Notes under the pieces: generated by a model
Told to the model about the DNA's origin: nothing
Database searches by the model: none
What the model saw: only the letters and a program-made list of their open reading frames with translations
Assembly: GCA_019309565.1 (NCBI GenBank)
Contig: JAFDFZ010000013.1
Span: 1 to 64,000 of the forward strand
Source: Deltaproteobacteria bacterium
GTDB taxonomy: Bacteria; Desulfobacterota; Desulfobacteria; Desulfobacterales; SURF-15
Direction of reading: 5' to 3'
Length of the DNA stretch: 64,000 nucleotides
Part shown: piece after piece, positions 1 through 9,079 of the stretch
Numbering within the stretch: the first letter of the stretch is position 1
Layout: each line of letters opens with the position of its first letter
Position numbers and translations under genes: made by a program

Positions 1-77
1 CAGCTTATCAAAAGTCGTTGATACTTGAGGAAAGCAAAAACAAACAGACGGCGTGCTGTTTTTCGCCTGTTAACATC

Positions 78-117
78 GCCGGGCCAGCCTGAGCCTCTCT
101 CAGGTCGCGGGCTTTTT
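78..117 (+). terminator. possible rho-independent terminator or leader hairpin
   Basis: A 6-bp perfect stem (cctgag at 88-93 with ctcagg at 99-104) has a 5-nt loop. It can extend weakly through gcc/ggc and is followed by five T residues at 113-117. It lies only 15 bp before the first start codon, so it either ends a gene to the left of the window or sits in the leader of the first gene. Confidence 0.35.
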
Positions 118-131
118 CACACAGGATTACT

Positions 132-407
132 ATGAGTGAGCGTTACGACCATCTTAAAAGGCGGTGCCCCATACTGGGGGGACCTGTTACATTTCAGTAT
201 TGCCGTCGGTATGAAGGTGGAAATCAACCCTGTGGTAGGGTTTTTGATTGCTGGTGGGAATACTTTGATATCGTAAATTATATGAGAAGCTGTTTATCCG
301 AATCTCAATTTGACGCATTATGTAAAAATCAGCCAAAGCCAAAAATAAGCAGTCTGCTTGAATTGATCGCCCGGGCGAAGTCAAGCAAGGGCTGTGAAAA
401 GAAATAG
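132..407 (+). CDS. conserved small Cys-rich protein, function unknown
   Basis: 91-residue soluble protein with no signal peptide or membrane segment. Six cysteines (C12, C24, C34, C40, C54, C64) occur in a pattern CP.LGG.V.F.YC then C....DCW, which could bind a metal ion but matches no domain I can name. Proteins with this N-terminal pattern look familiar from Desulfobacterota genomes, as hypothetical proteins. The ATG is preceded by aggatt about 6 bp upstream, a modest ribosome site. The metallo-beta-lactamase gene follows 27 bp downstream on the same strand, so the two may be co-transcribed. Function is not inferred. Confidence 0.7.
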   Translation: MSERYDHLKRRCPILGGPVTFQYCRRYEGGNQPCGRVFDCWWEYFDIVNYMRSCLSESQFDALCKNQPKPKISSLLELIARAKSSKGCEKK

Positions 408-434
408 GTCTAATAAGCCATTGAGGAGGGCCTT

Positions 435-1061
435 TTGATCATAAAAGAGCTAACCGTCGGTCCCATCATGGCCAACTGTTATATCGTTGGTTGTAATCAA
501 ACCAAAGAGGCCGTTGTCATCGATCCTGGAGACGAAGCGGATCGGATTTTAAATAGCCTTGCGGAATCAAATCTAAGTGTAGCGTATATCATCAACACAC
601 ACGGTCATTTTGATCATGTTGGGGCGAACAGAAAGATGAAAGAGGCGACCGGAGCGAGCATTCTCATTCATGCATTAGACGCACCCATGCTAAGCCAGCT
701 GTCTGCCAGCGCTGCAGCCTGGGGGCTTAGCGTCGAGGATTCGCCGATGGCGGATAAAATGCTATCAGAGGGCCAGAGAGTATCTTTTGGGATGATCACT
801 CTTGAAGTGTTACACACCCCGGGTCATACACCAGGCGGAGTATCGCTTTACACAAATGGTGTGGTATTCGTGGGCGACACCCTGTTTGCAGGCTCCATCG
901 GGCGCACCGACTTTCCGGGCGGTGATTATGACACCCTGATCGCCAGCATCCGGAACAAGCTCTTTGTGCTTGAGGATAACGTACGCGTCCTGTCCGGTCA
1001 CGGACCGGAGACAACCATCGGACAAGAAAAACGATTTAATCCATTTGTTCGGATCGCTTAA
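435..1061 (+). CDS. metallo-beta-lactamase fold hydrolase, glyoxalase II-like
   Basis: 208-residue member of the glyoxalase II-like group of the MBL fold. The metal motif THGHFDH (H56, H58, D60, H61) is followed by H131 in TPGHTPGG, D148 in FVGDTLF and H189 in LSGHGP, so the dinuclear site is complete. Known relatives hydrolyse thioesters such as hydroxyacylglutathione, or act on persulfides; the exact substrate cannot be read from sequence. The start is TTG at 435, chosen because a strong gaggagg site lies at 423-429 with normal spacing. Length matches bacterial YcbL-type proteins, which lack the C-terminal glutathione-binding helices of classical glyoxalase II. It ends 3 bp before the end of the convergent gene. 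Confidence 0.88.
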   Translation: MIIKELTVGPIMANCYIVGCNQTKEAVVIDPGDEADRILNSLAESNLSVAYIINTHGHFDHVGANRKMKEATGASILIHALDAPMLSQLSASAAAWGLSVEDSPMADKMLSEGQRVSFGMITLEVLHTPGHTPGGVSLYTNGVVFVGDTLFAGSIGRTDFPGGDYDTLIASIRNKLFVLEDNVRVLSGHGPETTIGQEKRFNPFVRIA

Positions 1062-1063
1062 GC

Positions 1064-1489
1064 TTAAAACGCACCCAGTTGACAGGGTTTCACCTTGATT
1101 TTCATTTTTTCGCAAACGCCGCTTACAGTCATTTTGGGAACGTTAAACCGGCTTGCTATTTCCCAGGCGGTCTTACAGGGAAGACGTCCATCCACAAGGG
1201 CTTCTGAAATCGCGGTAACAAGTTCTTGTTGAACATCTTCCTTTGGTTTTACGATCTTCTTACCCGGCCCATAACCAAACAGGCCAAGCTGACATTTTAT
1301 TAATTCGAAATCAATTAGATCGGCGGTTTTCCCGACCTCTGCAGGTGTTACGCTAAGTTCGTCGGCGATCTTAAATGCTACGGCACAGGCAAGAGTGTTA
1401 TTTTTGCCGCGCTTTTCGATTTCGGCTTTGATAATCGGATCGGGTTGTTCTTCGGCTCCGTGTTTTTGGGAATGTTTTCGGAAAGACAT
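1064..1489 (-). CDS. tandem-duplicated small protein with HTH-like halves and CQLG motifs
   Basis: 141-residue protein of unknown function. Residues 33-71 and 103-141 align without gaps at an offset of exactly 70, sharing 12 of 39 residues. Shared positions include L-x-C, I-A, two valines and a terminal CQLGxF motif (C66-F71 and C136-F141). Each half resembles a helix-turn-helix (IA..L.V....V), which suggests a DNA-binding or sensory regulator, but this is inference. C35, C66, C105, C126 and C136 could coordinate metal or be redox active. An arginine-, lysine- and histidine-rich N-terminus precedes the first half. The gene converges on the MBL gene with a 2-bp gap. An upstream aaggag site supports the ATG at 1489. 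Confidence 0.75.
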   Translation of the reverse strand: MSFRKHSQKHGAEEQPDPIIKAEIEKRGKNNTLACAVAFKIADELSVTPAEVGKTADLIDFELIKCQLGLFGYGPGKKIVKPKEDVQQELVTAISEALVDGRLPCKTAWEIASRFNVPKMTVSGVCEKMKIKVKPCQLGAF

Positions 1490-1854
1490 CTTGGTTCTCC
1501 TTTAATGATCTTTTTATTTATATACTTAAGATTGCAGATAAGCGCAACCGCTGCCAGAGACTGTTGGTGAAATGTAAGCCGCAAGCCGAGTGGCGGAATT
1601 TTGAAGTGGATGGCCGGATGAGCGATTTAAGATGCGTTCCACGTTCACCGAGAATGGCTGCTAAAGCATTCATCTCCTTGAATAGAGGGAAAGGGTTTGT
1701 TAAGCTAATTGTTATTTAAACTGATCGGTTCCAGGTTCAGAGTTTAAGGTTAGAGGGTTACAACCCATTTTATTGGGATGATGCTGGATGCTGGTTTCTG
1801 GATACTGGATTTTAAAAGGTAACTAACCTTATTTTATCAAGTTATCGGAAACGC
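1490..1854. other. 365-bp intergenic region with no convincing gene
   Basis: This stretch separates the divergent tandem-repeat gene and ispG and should carry promoters for both, but no clear -35/-10 pair was recognised. A 51-codon open frame on the minus strand behind aaggag was considered and not called. The part next to ispG is low-complexity, with runs like ggttcagagtttaaggtt and the degenerate repeat listed next. Confidence 0.5.
1777..1812. repeat. degenerate atgctggatgctgg repeat
   Basis: Direct degenerate units of about 9 bp (gatgctg, gatgctggtt, tggatactggat). A similar patch lies at 29408-29480 downstream of dus. This looks like a dispersed intergenic simple-sequence family. Confidence 0.45.
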
Positions 1855-2955
1855 ATGCAAATTGTAAAAAAAAGAAAAAAAACCCGAGCTATTTTGGTGG
1901 GAAACGTTCAGGTGGGGGGCTCAGCCCCTGTGGTGGTTCAATCTATGACCAACACTCAAACTGAAAATATTCAGGCCACCGTCACTCAGATTCACCGGTT
2001 ACAGGAGGCGGGGTGTGAAATCATAAGAGTCGCTGTTCCCAACATGGAGGCTGTGGCAGCGCTTGGTGCCATAAAAGCACAAATTTCAATTCCAATAATA
2101 GCAGATGTTCACTTTGATTATCGGCTGGCAGTGGCGGCAGCTGAAGCGGGCGCGGACTGTCTTCGTATCAATCCAGGAAACATCGGAAGCGAAAGGAAAA
2201 TAAAAGCTGTCATCAGAGCAGCCAAGGAGAAGAAAATTGCCATTCGAATCGGGGTAAATTCGGGTTCCCTTGAAAGAGACCTTTTAAGAAAATACGGAAG
2301 CGCAACCGCCGAAGCAATGGTCGAAAGTGCGCTTAGGCACATCGATCGATTCCGATCCAACGATTTTCATGAGTTGAAAGTGTCTATCAAGGCATCGGAT
2401 GTACCTCGAACCGTCGAGGCGTATCGACAGCTTTCCCGAAAAACGGATCTTCCGCTTCATGTCGGGGTTACAGAAGCGGGTGGACTTTATCCCGGTATTG
2501 TAAAATCGGCCATCGGCATTGGAATGCTTCTTGCCGAGGGGATCGGAGATACGCTTCGTGTATCTTTGACACGAGATCCGGTTGAAGAGGTTCGGGTTGG
2601 TTATGAGATACTCAAGGCTCTTGGTATTCGACACAGGGGACCCGACATCGTATCCTGCCCTACATGTGGGCGGTGTAATATTGACATATTCGAAATCCTA
2701 TACGAGGTTGAGAGGGCATTGTTAACCTATCGACATCCCATTAAGATTGCCATCATGGGTTGTGTGGTAAACGGCCCGGGTGAGGCCAGAGAGGCAGATA
2801 TAGGTATTGCCGGCGGAGACGGAAACGGCGTATTATTTAAAAAGGGAAAGATCGTAAGAAAGATTCCCCAGGCTGAATTGGTGTATGAGTTGTTGAAAGA
2901 GGTCGAAGATTATACGGCATCGGTATTTAATGAACACATTGTGCTCAATTCATAA
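1855..2955 (+). CDS. ispG: 4-hydroxy-3-methylbut-2-enyl diphosphate synthase
   Basis: 366-residue IspG (GcpE), the [4Fe-4S] enzyme that reductively converts methylerythritol cyclodiphosphate to HMBPP in the MEP isoprenoid pathway. The N-terminal TIM-barrel runs to about residue 250. The C-terminal domain holds cluster ligands C268, C271 and C303 and the catalytic-type E310 (CVVNGPGEA). An extra C274 follows the CPTCGRC motif. Length is standard for the one-domain-pair bacterial type. The ATG has only a weak upstream ribosome site, but it gives the usual N-terminus with the RK.....VG.V.VGG..P motif. proS starts 34 bp downstream, suggesting co-transcription. Confidence 0.97.
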   Translation: MQIVKKRKKTRAILVGNVQVGGSAPVVVQSMTNTQTENIQATVTQIHRLQEAGCEIIRVAVPNMEAVAALGAIKAQISIPIIADVHFDYRLAVAAAEAGADCLRINPGNIGSERKIKAVIRAAKEKKIAIRIGVNSGSLERDLLRKYGSATAEAMVESALRHIDRFRSNDFHELKVSIKASDVPRTVEAYRQLSRKTDLPLHVGVTEAGGLYPGIVKSAIGIGMLLAEGIGDTLRVSLTRDPVEEVRVGYEILKALGIRHRGPDIVSCPTCGRCNIDIFEILYEVERALLTYRHPIKIAIMGCVVNGPGEAREADIGIAGGDGNGVLFKKGKIVRKIPQAELVYELLKEVEDYTASVFNEHIVLNS

Positions 2956-2989
2956 CAGATAAAAGACGGGGATCGGAAAAAGGAGTAGA

Positions 2990-4510
2990 ATGAAAAGACA
3001 ATCTGAACACGCTATTTCACCCACACGCAGCGAGGACTATCCGGAATGGTATCAGCAGGTAATCAGAGCCTCTGATCTTGCCGAGCGATCTTCTGTTCGG
3101 GGTTGCATGGTGATTAAGCCCTGGGGGTACGCGTTGTGGGAGAATATTGTTAGGAAACTGGATGGGATGTTCAAATCCACGGGAGTAAAGAATGCTTACT
3201 TTCCTCTGTTTATTCCGTTAAGCTTCCTTGAAAAAGAAGCTGAACATGTGGAAGGTTTTGCCAAAGAATGTGCTGTGGTGACCCATCACAGGCTTGAAAA
3301 AAGCCCTGAAGGCGGTTTGGTGCCCAAGGGAGAGTTACAAGAACCCCTTGTGGTTCGTCCCACTTCGGAGACAATCATCGGAGATTCTTTTTCTAGGTGG
3401 ATCAGCAGTTACCGGGATCTTCCCATGCTCATCAATCAATGGGGAAACGTGGTGAGGTGGGAGATGCGAACCCGCATATTCTTGCGAACCAGCGAGTTTT
3501 TGTGGCAAGAGGGCCATACGGTCCATGCCACAAAAGAAGAAGCAGTCGAGCGCACTAAAATGATGCTGGATATCTATGCAAAACTGGCAGAAGACTATCT
3601 GGCGATGCCGGTTGTCAAGGGAAGAAAAACACCGTCTGAAAGATTCCCTGGAGCTGTGGATACTTTGTCCATTGAAGCCATGATGCAGGACCGAAAGGCA
3701 CTTCAGGCGGGCACCTCTCACTTTTTGGGACAGAATTTCGCCAAGGCATCGGAGATCAAGTTCCAATCCGCAAAGGAAACCGAAGAATATGCCTGGACCA
3801 CCTCATGGGGGGCATCTACCCGGCTGATCGGTGGTATCATCATGACTCATGGAGATGATAATGGTATTATTCTTCCTCCAAGAATAGCCTCATCTCATGT
3901 GGTACTGTTGCCCATACTGAGAAAGGGCAGCGACCAGACGAGCGTGATGTCCTATACCGAGTCCCTTGCCAAAGAATTACAGGCCGTCTCATATGATGAC
4001 AGTAAGATTCATGTTGAAATAGATGACCGTCAGATCGGAGGTGCCAGGGGATGGGAATGGATCAAGAAGGGGATTCCTCTTCGTGTTGAAATCGGCCCCA
4101 GAGATATCGCTCAAGATTCGGTTTCCGTGGGAAGAAGGGACAAAGACTTAAGAGAGCGTGTGTCCATGAAGCGCAGCCAGTTTGTTGCAGAAATTACCAG
4201 GCTTCTTGATGACATCCAAAACAATCTTTATAAACGGGCCCTTGAGTTTAAGAAGACCCATACCGTAGAAATTGTCAGCAAAAACCAATTTTATGAATTT
4301 TTCACGCCCATAAATCAGAATAAGCATGAAATTCACGGAGGGTTCGCTCTTTCTGCCTGGTGCGGCTCGGATCGGTGTGAGGAGAAGATCAAAGAAGACC
4401 TGAGTGTTACCATTCGATGCATTCCTTTAGATGCGCAGGACGAAAAGGGCGATTGCATCGCATGTGGAAAGCCAAACAGCCAGCAGGTGGTATATGCAAA
4501 AGCCTATTAG
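2990..4510 (+). CDS. proS: prolyl-tRNA synthetase, archaeal/eukaryal type
   Basis: 506-residue class II synthetase that charges tRNA-Pro. It lacks the ~180-residue INS editing domain of the E. coli-type enzyme. It has the short ThrS-like architecture with the start pattern SEDYPEWY, motif 2 around VRWEMRTR, motif 3 around GGIIMTHGDDNG, an anticodon-binding domain (about 280-390) and a C-terminal zinc-type domain with C-rich segments (CGSDRC, GDCIACG) ending in a terminal Tyr (YAKAY), as in archaeal and eukaryal ProRS. The upstream site aaaaggag at about 2979-2986 supports the ATG. It follows ispG in the same direction. Confidence 0.97.
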   Translation: MKRQSEHAISPTRSEDYPEWYQQVIRASDLAERSSVRGCMVIKPWGYALWENIVRKLDGMFKSTGVKNAYFPLFIPLSFLEKEAEHVEGFAKECAVVTHHRLEKSPEGGLVPKGELQEPLVVRPTSETIIGDSFSRWISSYRDLPMLINQWGNVVRWEMRTRIFLRTSEFLWQEGHTVHATKEEAVERTKMMLDIYAKLAEDYLAMPVVKGRKTPSERFPGAVDTLSIEAMMQDRKALQAGTSHFLGQNFAKASEIKFQSAKETEEYAWTTSWGASTRLIGGIIMTHGDDNGIILPPRIASSHVVLLPILRKGSDQTSVMSYTESLAKELQAVSYDDSKIHVEIDDRQIGGARGWEWIKKGIPLRVEIGPRDIAQDSVSVGRRDKDLRERVSMKRSQFVAEITRLLDDIQNNLYKRALEFKKTHTVEIVSKNQFYEFFTPINQNKHEIHGGFALSAWCGSDRCEEKIKEDLSVTIRCIPLDAQDEKGDCIACGKPNSQQVVYAKAY

Positions 4511-4580
4511 GCGCTTAGGGACATCATATCGATAATTTGTTGTCGTTATCGAATAACATGCTGTGTTCATAGAGAAAAAT

Positions 4581-4694
4581 AGTGAACTAAAGTTTGAAGT
4601 GAGCTTAAGTGAACTAAAGTTAAGGAATTTGATCTATTTTTAAAATGGAAGAGCGAAGCGATACCTTAACTTTAGGCACTTTAGATCACTTAAG
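4581..4694. repeat. imperfect palindromic dispersed repeat with agtgaactaaagtt units
   Basis: The 14-mer agtgaactaaagtt occurs at 4581-4594 and again at 4608-4621. The second copy lies in the left arm (4604-4625) of an imperfect inverted repeat whose right arm is 4664-4694; the right arm carries an extra 9 bp and ends cacttaag. A 21-base piece of the right arm (4672-4692) recurs exactly at 26094-26114. The structure could form a cruciform or RNA hairpin. It has no coding capacity. Confidence 0.65.
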
Positions 4695-4767
4695 ACACCA
4701 AAGGCCCAAAGCAAGAATTGTATATGATGTCCTTTGTGTCTTGGGGTCTCTGTGGTAAGCTTTTTTT

Positions 4768-4835
4768 AGTTCCCCGAAAGATCGGGATTTACGCACTTGT
4801 TGGGTCGTAGCCTGTGGCGAAGCGCAATTGCTCCA
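4768..4835 (-). repeat. dispersed intergenic repeat, copy 1 (minus orientation)
   Basis: Read on the minus strand, this has the order caattgcgcttcgcc, aggctacgaccc, aacaagtg, aaatcccgat, tcgggg. The same order is found at 19045-19132 and 48523-48610. It is more diverged than the other two. It lies in the 419-bp gap between proS and rel, where I see no gene. Confidence 0.5.
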
Positions 4836-4929
4836 ACCGGTTTGTTCGGGTTGGGATTATTAGATTTTCGAGCCGCGGATGATTATTTTATAAGAAAAAA
4901 ATCGGAAAGTTGAAACAAAGATCACCAGC

Positions 4930-7071
4930 ATGATTCGTATCACCGACATTATCGATAAGGTTTCCGCCAATCATCCAGGCTGCGATCTGGACATCATCGA
5001 ACGTGCATACATTTATTCCGCCAGAGTGCACGAGGGGCAGGTGCGGTTGTCCGGAGAACCCTATTTGTCCCATCCCCTTGAGGTTGCCGGCATCCTTGCA
5101 GACATGAAGCTGGATTGGATCAGTGTCTCTGCGGGGCTTCTTCATGATGTCATCGAGGATACTCGTTCCACGCCGCAGGAAGTAAGAGATCTTTTTGGAG
5201 ATGACATTTTCAACATCGTATCCGGAGTGACCAAAATCAGCGTTCTTCCTTTAAAGAGCTCAAAAGAGCGACAGGCTGAGAGCATTCGCAAGATGATCCT
5301 CGCCATGGCGAAGGATATTCGAGTGATCCTCATCAAGTTGGCCGATCGGCTGCACAACATGAGAACCCTGCAATATCATAAAGAGAAAAAACAATTGGAA
5401 ATTGCTCAGGAAACACTCGACATTTATGCACCGATCGCTTCGCGGCTGGGGATTTTCTGGATTAAGACCGAGCTTGAAAATACGTCTTTTATGTTTCTGA
5501 TGCCCCATGAATACCGGAATATTCAGAATCTCGTGAGCAAGGATCGAAAAGAGCGCGAGGAATATATCGAGACCGTAAAAGGATTTCTAAGAGAACAGCT
5601 GGCAAAAAACAAGCTCAACGGAGAGGTTCTGGGAAGATACAAGAACTATTACAGTATTTATCAAAAGATGCAAACCCAGGGCCTTGCTTTCGAAGATATA
5701 TATGATGTGATCGCCTTTCGGATCATTCTCGACACCATCCCACAGTGTTATGAAGCCCTCGGGATAATCCATGCCTTATGGAAACCCATCGCCCATAAGT
5801 TCAAAGACTATATCGGCTTTCCAAAGCCAAACCTTTACCAGTCATTGCACACAACCGTCATCGGACCCAAAGGAGAACGGGTGGAGATTCAGATTCGAAC
5901 CCACGAGATGGATAAGATTGCAAAATCGGGTATCGCAGCCCATTGGGGGTACAAAGAAGGAAAGCAGATCGACGAACGCATGAGCCAAAGGTTCGCGTGG
6001 ATTCAGAACTTGGTGGAAAATCAAGAAAATTTTAGTAATCCCACCGAATTTATGGAAAGCGTCCGCATCGATCTTTTTCCGGATGAGGTCTATGTGCTAA
6101 CCCCGCGCGGAGATGTGAAGACGCTTCCCAAAGGGGCAACCCCGGTGGATTTCGCCTATATGATTCATACGGAAGTGGGAAATCAATGCGTTGGGGCAAA
6201 GGTCAATGGCCGCATGGTGCCGTTACAGTATGAACTGCGCACCGGTGATGTGGTTTCCATCATAACCAATAAGAATCATCAGCCGAGCAAAGACTGGCTT
6301 AACTTCGTCAAAACGGTTAAAGCGCGTTCAAAGATCCGGCAATGGATTAAAACCCAGGAAAAAGATAAAAGCATAGGTCTGGGCCGCGAGATGTGTGAAA
6401 AGGCGTTTCAAAAGAACCGCCTCAACTTCACATCGTTGTTGCGAACAGAAGAGATGGCAAAGGTGGCGGAGCATTTCGGGTTTAAGACCACAGAGGATCT
6501 GATCGCCAGTGTGGGATACGGCAAAATAACACCCCTTCAGGTTCTTAGTAAATTTCTCCAAAAACCTGAATCGAACTCAGCCGAAAAATCTTTGCTCAAT
6601 AAAATCATCGGCCGGGTACGAAAAAAGAAGCCCCATGCAGGTGTCATAGTAAAGGGCATCGACGACGTGCTGTTGCGATTTGGAAAATGCTGCCAACCGG
6701 TGCCGGGTGATTCCATTGTCGGTTACATTACCCGAGGTTACGGGATCACCGTGCATAGGACAAACTGTGTAAATGCTTTAAAGATGAATCCTGACCGGCA
6801 AATCGAAGTCGACTGGAGCCCTGAACTCACTGAGACTTACCCGACAAAAATTCGTGTTCGTTCTTATGACCGGGTCGGATTGCTGGCGGATATTGCTGAT
6901 AGTATCGCTAAAAATGGAGCCAACATCCTCAGCGCCAGCACCGAAACTGCCGAGAGCAAGGAAGTCAACAGTTTCTTTACCATTGCAGTTGAAAACACGG
7001 ATCACTTAAGAAGGGTGCTGTCCACCATAAAGAAGGTCAAGCTCGTTCAGGAAGCGGAGCGGCTCAGTTAG
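4930..7071 (+). CDS. rel: bifunctional (p)ppGpp synthetase/hydrolase, Rel/SpoT type
   Basis: 713-residue stringent-response enzyme. The N-terminal HD hydrolase domain keeps H72-D73 and E76-D77 (LLHDVIEDT), so pppGpp hydrolysis should be active. The synthetase domain (about 230-350) has the [11 protein letters not shown] and EIQIRT motifs. A TGS domain lies at about 385-450, a helical region with [10 protein letters not shown] at about 580-590, and a C-terminal ACT domain from about 640. Full length for the family, so a single Rel could both make and degrade the alarmone here. The ribosome site before the ATG is weak. The 3' end overlaps the convergent rpmB by 4 bp. Confidence 0.96.
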   Translation: MIRITDIIDKVSANHPGCDLDIIERAYIYSARVHEGQVRLSGEPYLSHPLEVAGILADMKLDWISVSAGLLHDVIEDTRSTPQEVRDLFGDDIFNIVSGVTKISVLPLKSSKERQAESIRKMILAMAKDIRVILIKLADRLHNMRTLQYHKEKKQLEIAQETLDIYAPIASRLGIFWIKTELENTSFMFLMPHEYRNIQNLVSKDRKEREEYIETVKGFLREQLAKNKLNGEVLGRYKNYYSIYQKMQTQGLAFEDIYDVIAFRIILDTIPQCYEALGIIHALWKPIAHKFKDYIGFPKPNLYQSLHTTVIGPKGERVEIQIRTHEMDKIAKSGIAAHWGYKEGKQIDERMSQRFAWIQNLVENQENFSNPTEFMESVRIDLFPDEVYVLTPRGDVKTLPKGATPVDFAYMIHTEVGNQCVGAKVNGRMVPLQYELRTGDVVSIITNKNHQPSKDWLNFVKTVKARSKIRQWIKTQEKDKSIGLGREMCEKAFQKNRLNFTSLLRTEEMAKVAEHFGFKTTEDLIASVGYGKITPLQVLSKFLQKPESNSAEKSLLNKIIGRVRKKKPHAGVIVKGIDDVLLRFGKCCQPVPGDSIVGYITRGYGITVHRTNCVNALKMNPDRQIEVDWSPELTETYPTKIRVRSYDRVGLLADIADSIAKNGANILSASTETAESKEVNSFFTIAVENTDHLRRVLSTIKKVKLVQEAERLS

Positions 7072-7259
7072 GGTGCTTTTGTGATGCGCCCCGACTTAAT
7101 ACAATTGGTGCAGACTACTATCTTTTTTACCCTGCCTGCTTGAACCGCTCTCACACGTTGAAGATTCGGATTGAAACGCCGTTTGGTAACATTGTGGGCA
7201 TGACTGATATGATGTCCACTAAGCGGCTTTTTGCCGCAAATATCACAAACTTTAGCCAT
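7068..7259 (-). CDS. rpmB: 50S ribosomal protein L28
   Basis: 63-residue L28 of the large ribosomal subunit. It is the zinc-binding (C+) form with C5, C8, C50 and C53 in two CxxC pairs (VCDICG and CTNC). Many bacteria keep both zinc and zinc-free paralogues, but only this one is in the window. A gaggagc site precedes the ATG. The gene stands alone, with no rpmG next to it, and its stop overlaps the end of rel by 4 bp on the opposite strand. Confidence 0.95.
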   Translation of the reverse strand: MAKVCDICGKKPLSGHHISHAHNVTKRRFNPNLQRVRAVQAGRVKKIVVCTNCIKSGRITKAP

Positions 7260-7346
7260 ATTTTAGCTCCTCGCACATTTTATAGCTTGCTGAAAATAGA
7301 ATTGATTTTTATACACGAAAAAAAGGACACTGTAAAGCTATTCCTG

Positions 7347-8054
7347 CTACCAGAATTTCCAAAATCGTTTTGAATTTCCTTCCTGAGAAGCCTTCTTTTT
7401 CTCAAGCTCCATGTTTCTGATAGCTTTCTCGCACTCAGCAATATAAACCAGCGCTTTTTGGTGAACACCTACATCGGGATAATTCGATATTATCGATCTA
7501 AAGCGTTGCAGGGCTGCCTCGTAATGCTTGGCCTTATAGTAAAAAATACCGACGTATAGCTCATGGCCAGCGAGAATTTTTTGACATTGGGTCTGATAAG
7601 CCCAAGCCTTTCTGGCATACTCGCTGTTCGGGTAGTTTTTTATCAGCCGATTGAATGTATCAAGCGCTTTTCGCGTGGCAGTCTGGTCTCGATCGATAGT
7701 ATCCACCTGTTTAAAATAGCTTCGGCCTATTTGATAGATCACATAAGGGATCGCTTCGTTTCGCGGATGAAGCGATTCAAATTCTTCATAGGCAAAAATG
7801 GCGTCTTCGAACTCTTTTAGAAAAAAGTGGGCATCGGCAATTTTGAGTTCAGCCAATATCGCGTATTTGCTGAATGGGTACCAGTCTTTTAATTTTTCGA
7901 AAGACTCAATGGCCTTTTTGTATTTTCCTTCCTCAAAGTATTCCATGCCATCGGCGGCAAGTTCATCTGAGGTTTTTTCTTCCTTTGTTTGAAACCATCC
8001 GCAGCCGGTAAAAATATACAGACAAATGAGGCAGGAACAGAATAACCGTTTCAT
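7347..8054 (-). CDS. bamD: outer membrane assembly lipoprotein BamD
   Basis: 235-residue lipoprotein of the BAM complex, which inserts beta-barrel proteins into the outer membrane. The signal peptide ends in lipobox FTGC with the lipidated Cys at position 18. The mature part consists of about five TPR-like helical repeats (DGMEYFEEGKYKKAIESF, YQIGRSYFKQ, AWAYQTQCQ). The C-terminal tail is basic and short. Length fits BamD/ComL. The gene is monocistronic, with trxA upstream on the same strand across a 132-bp gap. YfgL-type or Tol-associated TPR lipoproteins are less likely alternatives. Confidence 0.9.
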   Translation of the reverse strand: MKRLFCSCLICLYIFTGCGWFQTKEEKTSDELAADGMEYFEEGKYKKAIESFEKLKDWYPFSKYAILAELKIADAHFFLKEFEDAIFAYEEFESLHPRNEAIPYVIYQIGRSYFKQVDTIDRDQTATRKALDTFNRLIKNYPNSEYARKAWAYQTQCQKILAGHELYVGIFYYKAKHYEAALQRFRSIISNYPDVGVHQKALVYIAECEKAIRNMELEKKKASQEGNSKRFWKFW

Positions 8055-8121
8055 TTTTTAAGCGATTCTAATCGGTATATGATGCAAAAGTCCATGTCGA
8101 AATGTGCAGGTAAAATGATCG

Positions 8122-8151
8122 AAAAGCCGGTTTATTGGCAATGCATCCGGC
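8122..8151 (-). terminator. possible terminator of trxA
   Basis: On the minus strand, gccgg and ccggc form a 5-bp GC stem around a 16-nt loop, followed by TTTT (plus strand aaaa at 8122-8125). It lies 35 bp beyond the trxA stop. The stem is short, so this is only suggestive. Confidence 0.35.
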
Positions 8152-8186
8152 GGATACCTGTCATATGAACGGTTTGTCTGTTCTAT

Positions 8187-8513
8187 CTATAGAAGTTTGT
8201 CAAGAGCTTCGGCTATTTTCGATTTGGCAACCATCCCTGTGATTTGCTCTGCGACATTTCCTCCTTTGAAGAAGATAAGCGTGGGGATGGCCCGAATGCC
8301 GTATTTTCCCGGGGTTACCGGATTGTCATCAACATTGCATTTTGCAAACTTTATCTTTTCTCCGTAAGTTGCCTTCAACTCTTCTATGACTGGAGCGATT
8401 GCCTTACAGGGACCACACCAGGGCGCCCAGAAGTCCACCAACACTGGTTTGTCTGACTGCAATACCTCGGATTCAAAACTGTCATCATCAATCTCTACGA
8501 TTCCTTCTGCCAT
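8187..8513 (-). CDS. trxA: thioredoxin
   Basis: 108-residue thioredoxin that reduces protein disulfides in the cytoplasm using electrons from thioredoxin reductase. The active site WCGPC has C33 and C36, and the cis-proline is P77 (IPTL). The internal ATG at 8513 was taken because a strong aaggaagga site lies at 8521-8529 and the resulting protein has the exact canonical length. A longer in-frame extension of 42 residues has no thioredoxin homology. No thioredoxin reductase is adjacent. Confidence 0.95.
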   Translation of the reverse strand: MAEGIVEIDDDSFESEVLQSDKPVLVDFWAPWCGPCKAIAPVIEELKATYGEKIKFAKCNVDDNPVTPGKYGIRAIPTLIFFKGGNVAEQITGMVAKSKIAEALDKLL

Positions 8514-9079
8514 AAACCATATCCTTCCTTTTCTTAAAAGCTTAAAATGGGTTAAAGCCCTTTTTGTAACAATAATAAGAAACCAACTGCTCACAAAAGG
8601 GATTGCAATGAAGCCCTGAAAATTCCGGGCATCAGGCAACCAAGATCAGATACGGCACCCCACTTTATGTAACAGAGAAAGGGTGTTGAAATATATTGCA
8701 ACAATGATTTGAACTATAATTACATGTCCGGACATTGTCAACCAGCACCTTCCCCCCACACAGCAATCATTAACCCCCTGGCACGGTTTAAGGATTCCGC
8801 TTTTGTTTCGATTCACGCAAAGCAGAAACTTTTGCCATGATAAAAAATTTTTTTAACCAAAATGTGTTTCCCTGTCAATGGTGGAATATCCTATCAGGAT
8901 TCGATAATTGACTTGTCTTAAGCCTTTTGATACCTGTTTACTTATGTAACGAGCAGTTGAAGTTGGAACAACCCTTGGAGAATGATTCGTATCCCGTATT
9001 TCCGTTTCTCGTTTCAATAGACAAAATTAAAAGCAAAGCCCCATGCCGATGCAAGGCTAGCAGCGGGGGATATGCTAAC
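8514..9079. other. 566-bp divergent intergenic region
   Basis: Separates divergent trxA and purN. It is AT-rich in places (ttgaactataatt near 8710) but no well-spaced promoter pair was found. An in-frame 51-codon extension upstream of purN (from 8927) was judged non-coding. No RNA structure was recognised. Confidence 0.45.

Noticed and set aside
8686-8720. Promoter with tataat at 8715-8720
   Set aside because: Nearest -35-like boxes give spacers of 13 or 23 bp, both unsuitable.
8927-9079. N-terminal extension of purN
   Set aside because: 51 residues with no PurN similarity; a better-placed ATG exists at 9080.
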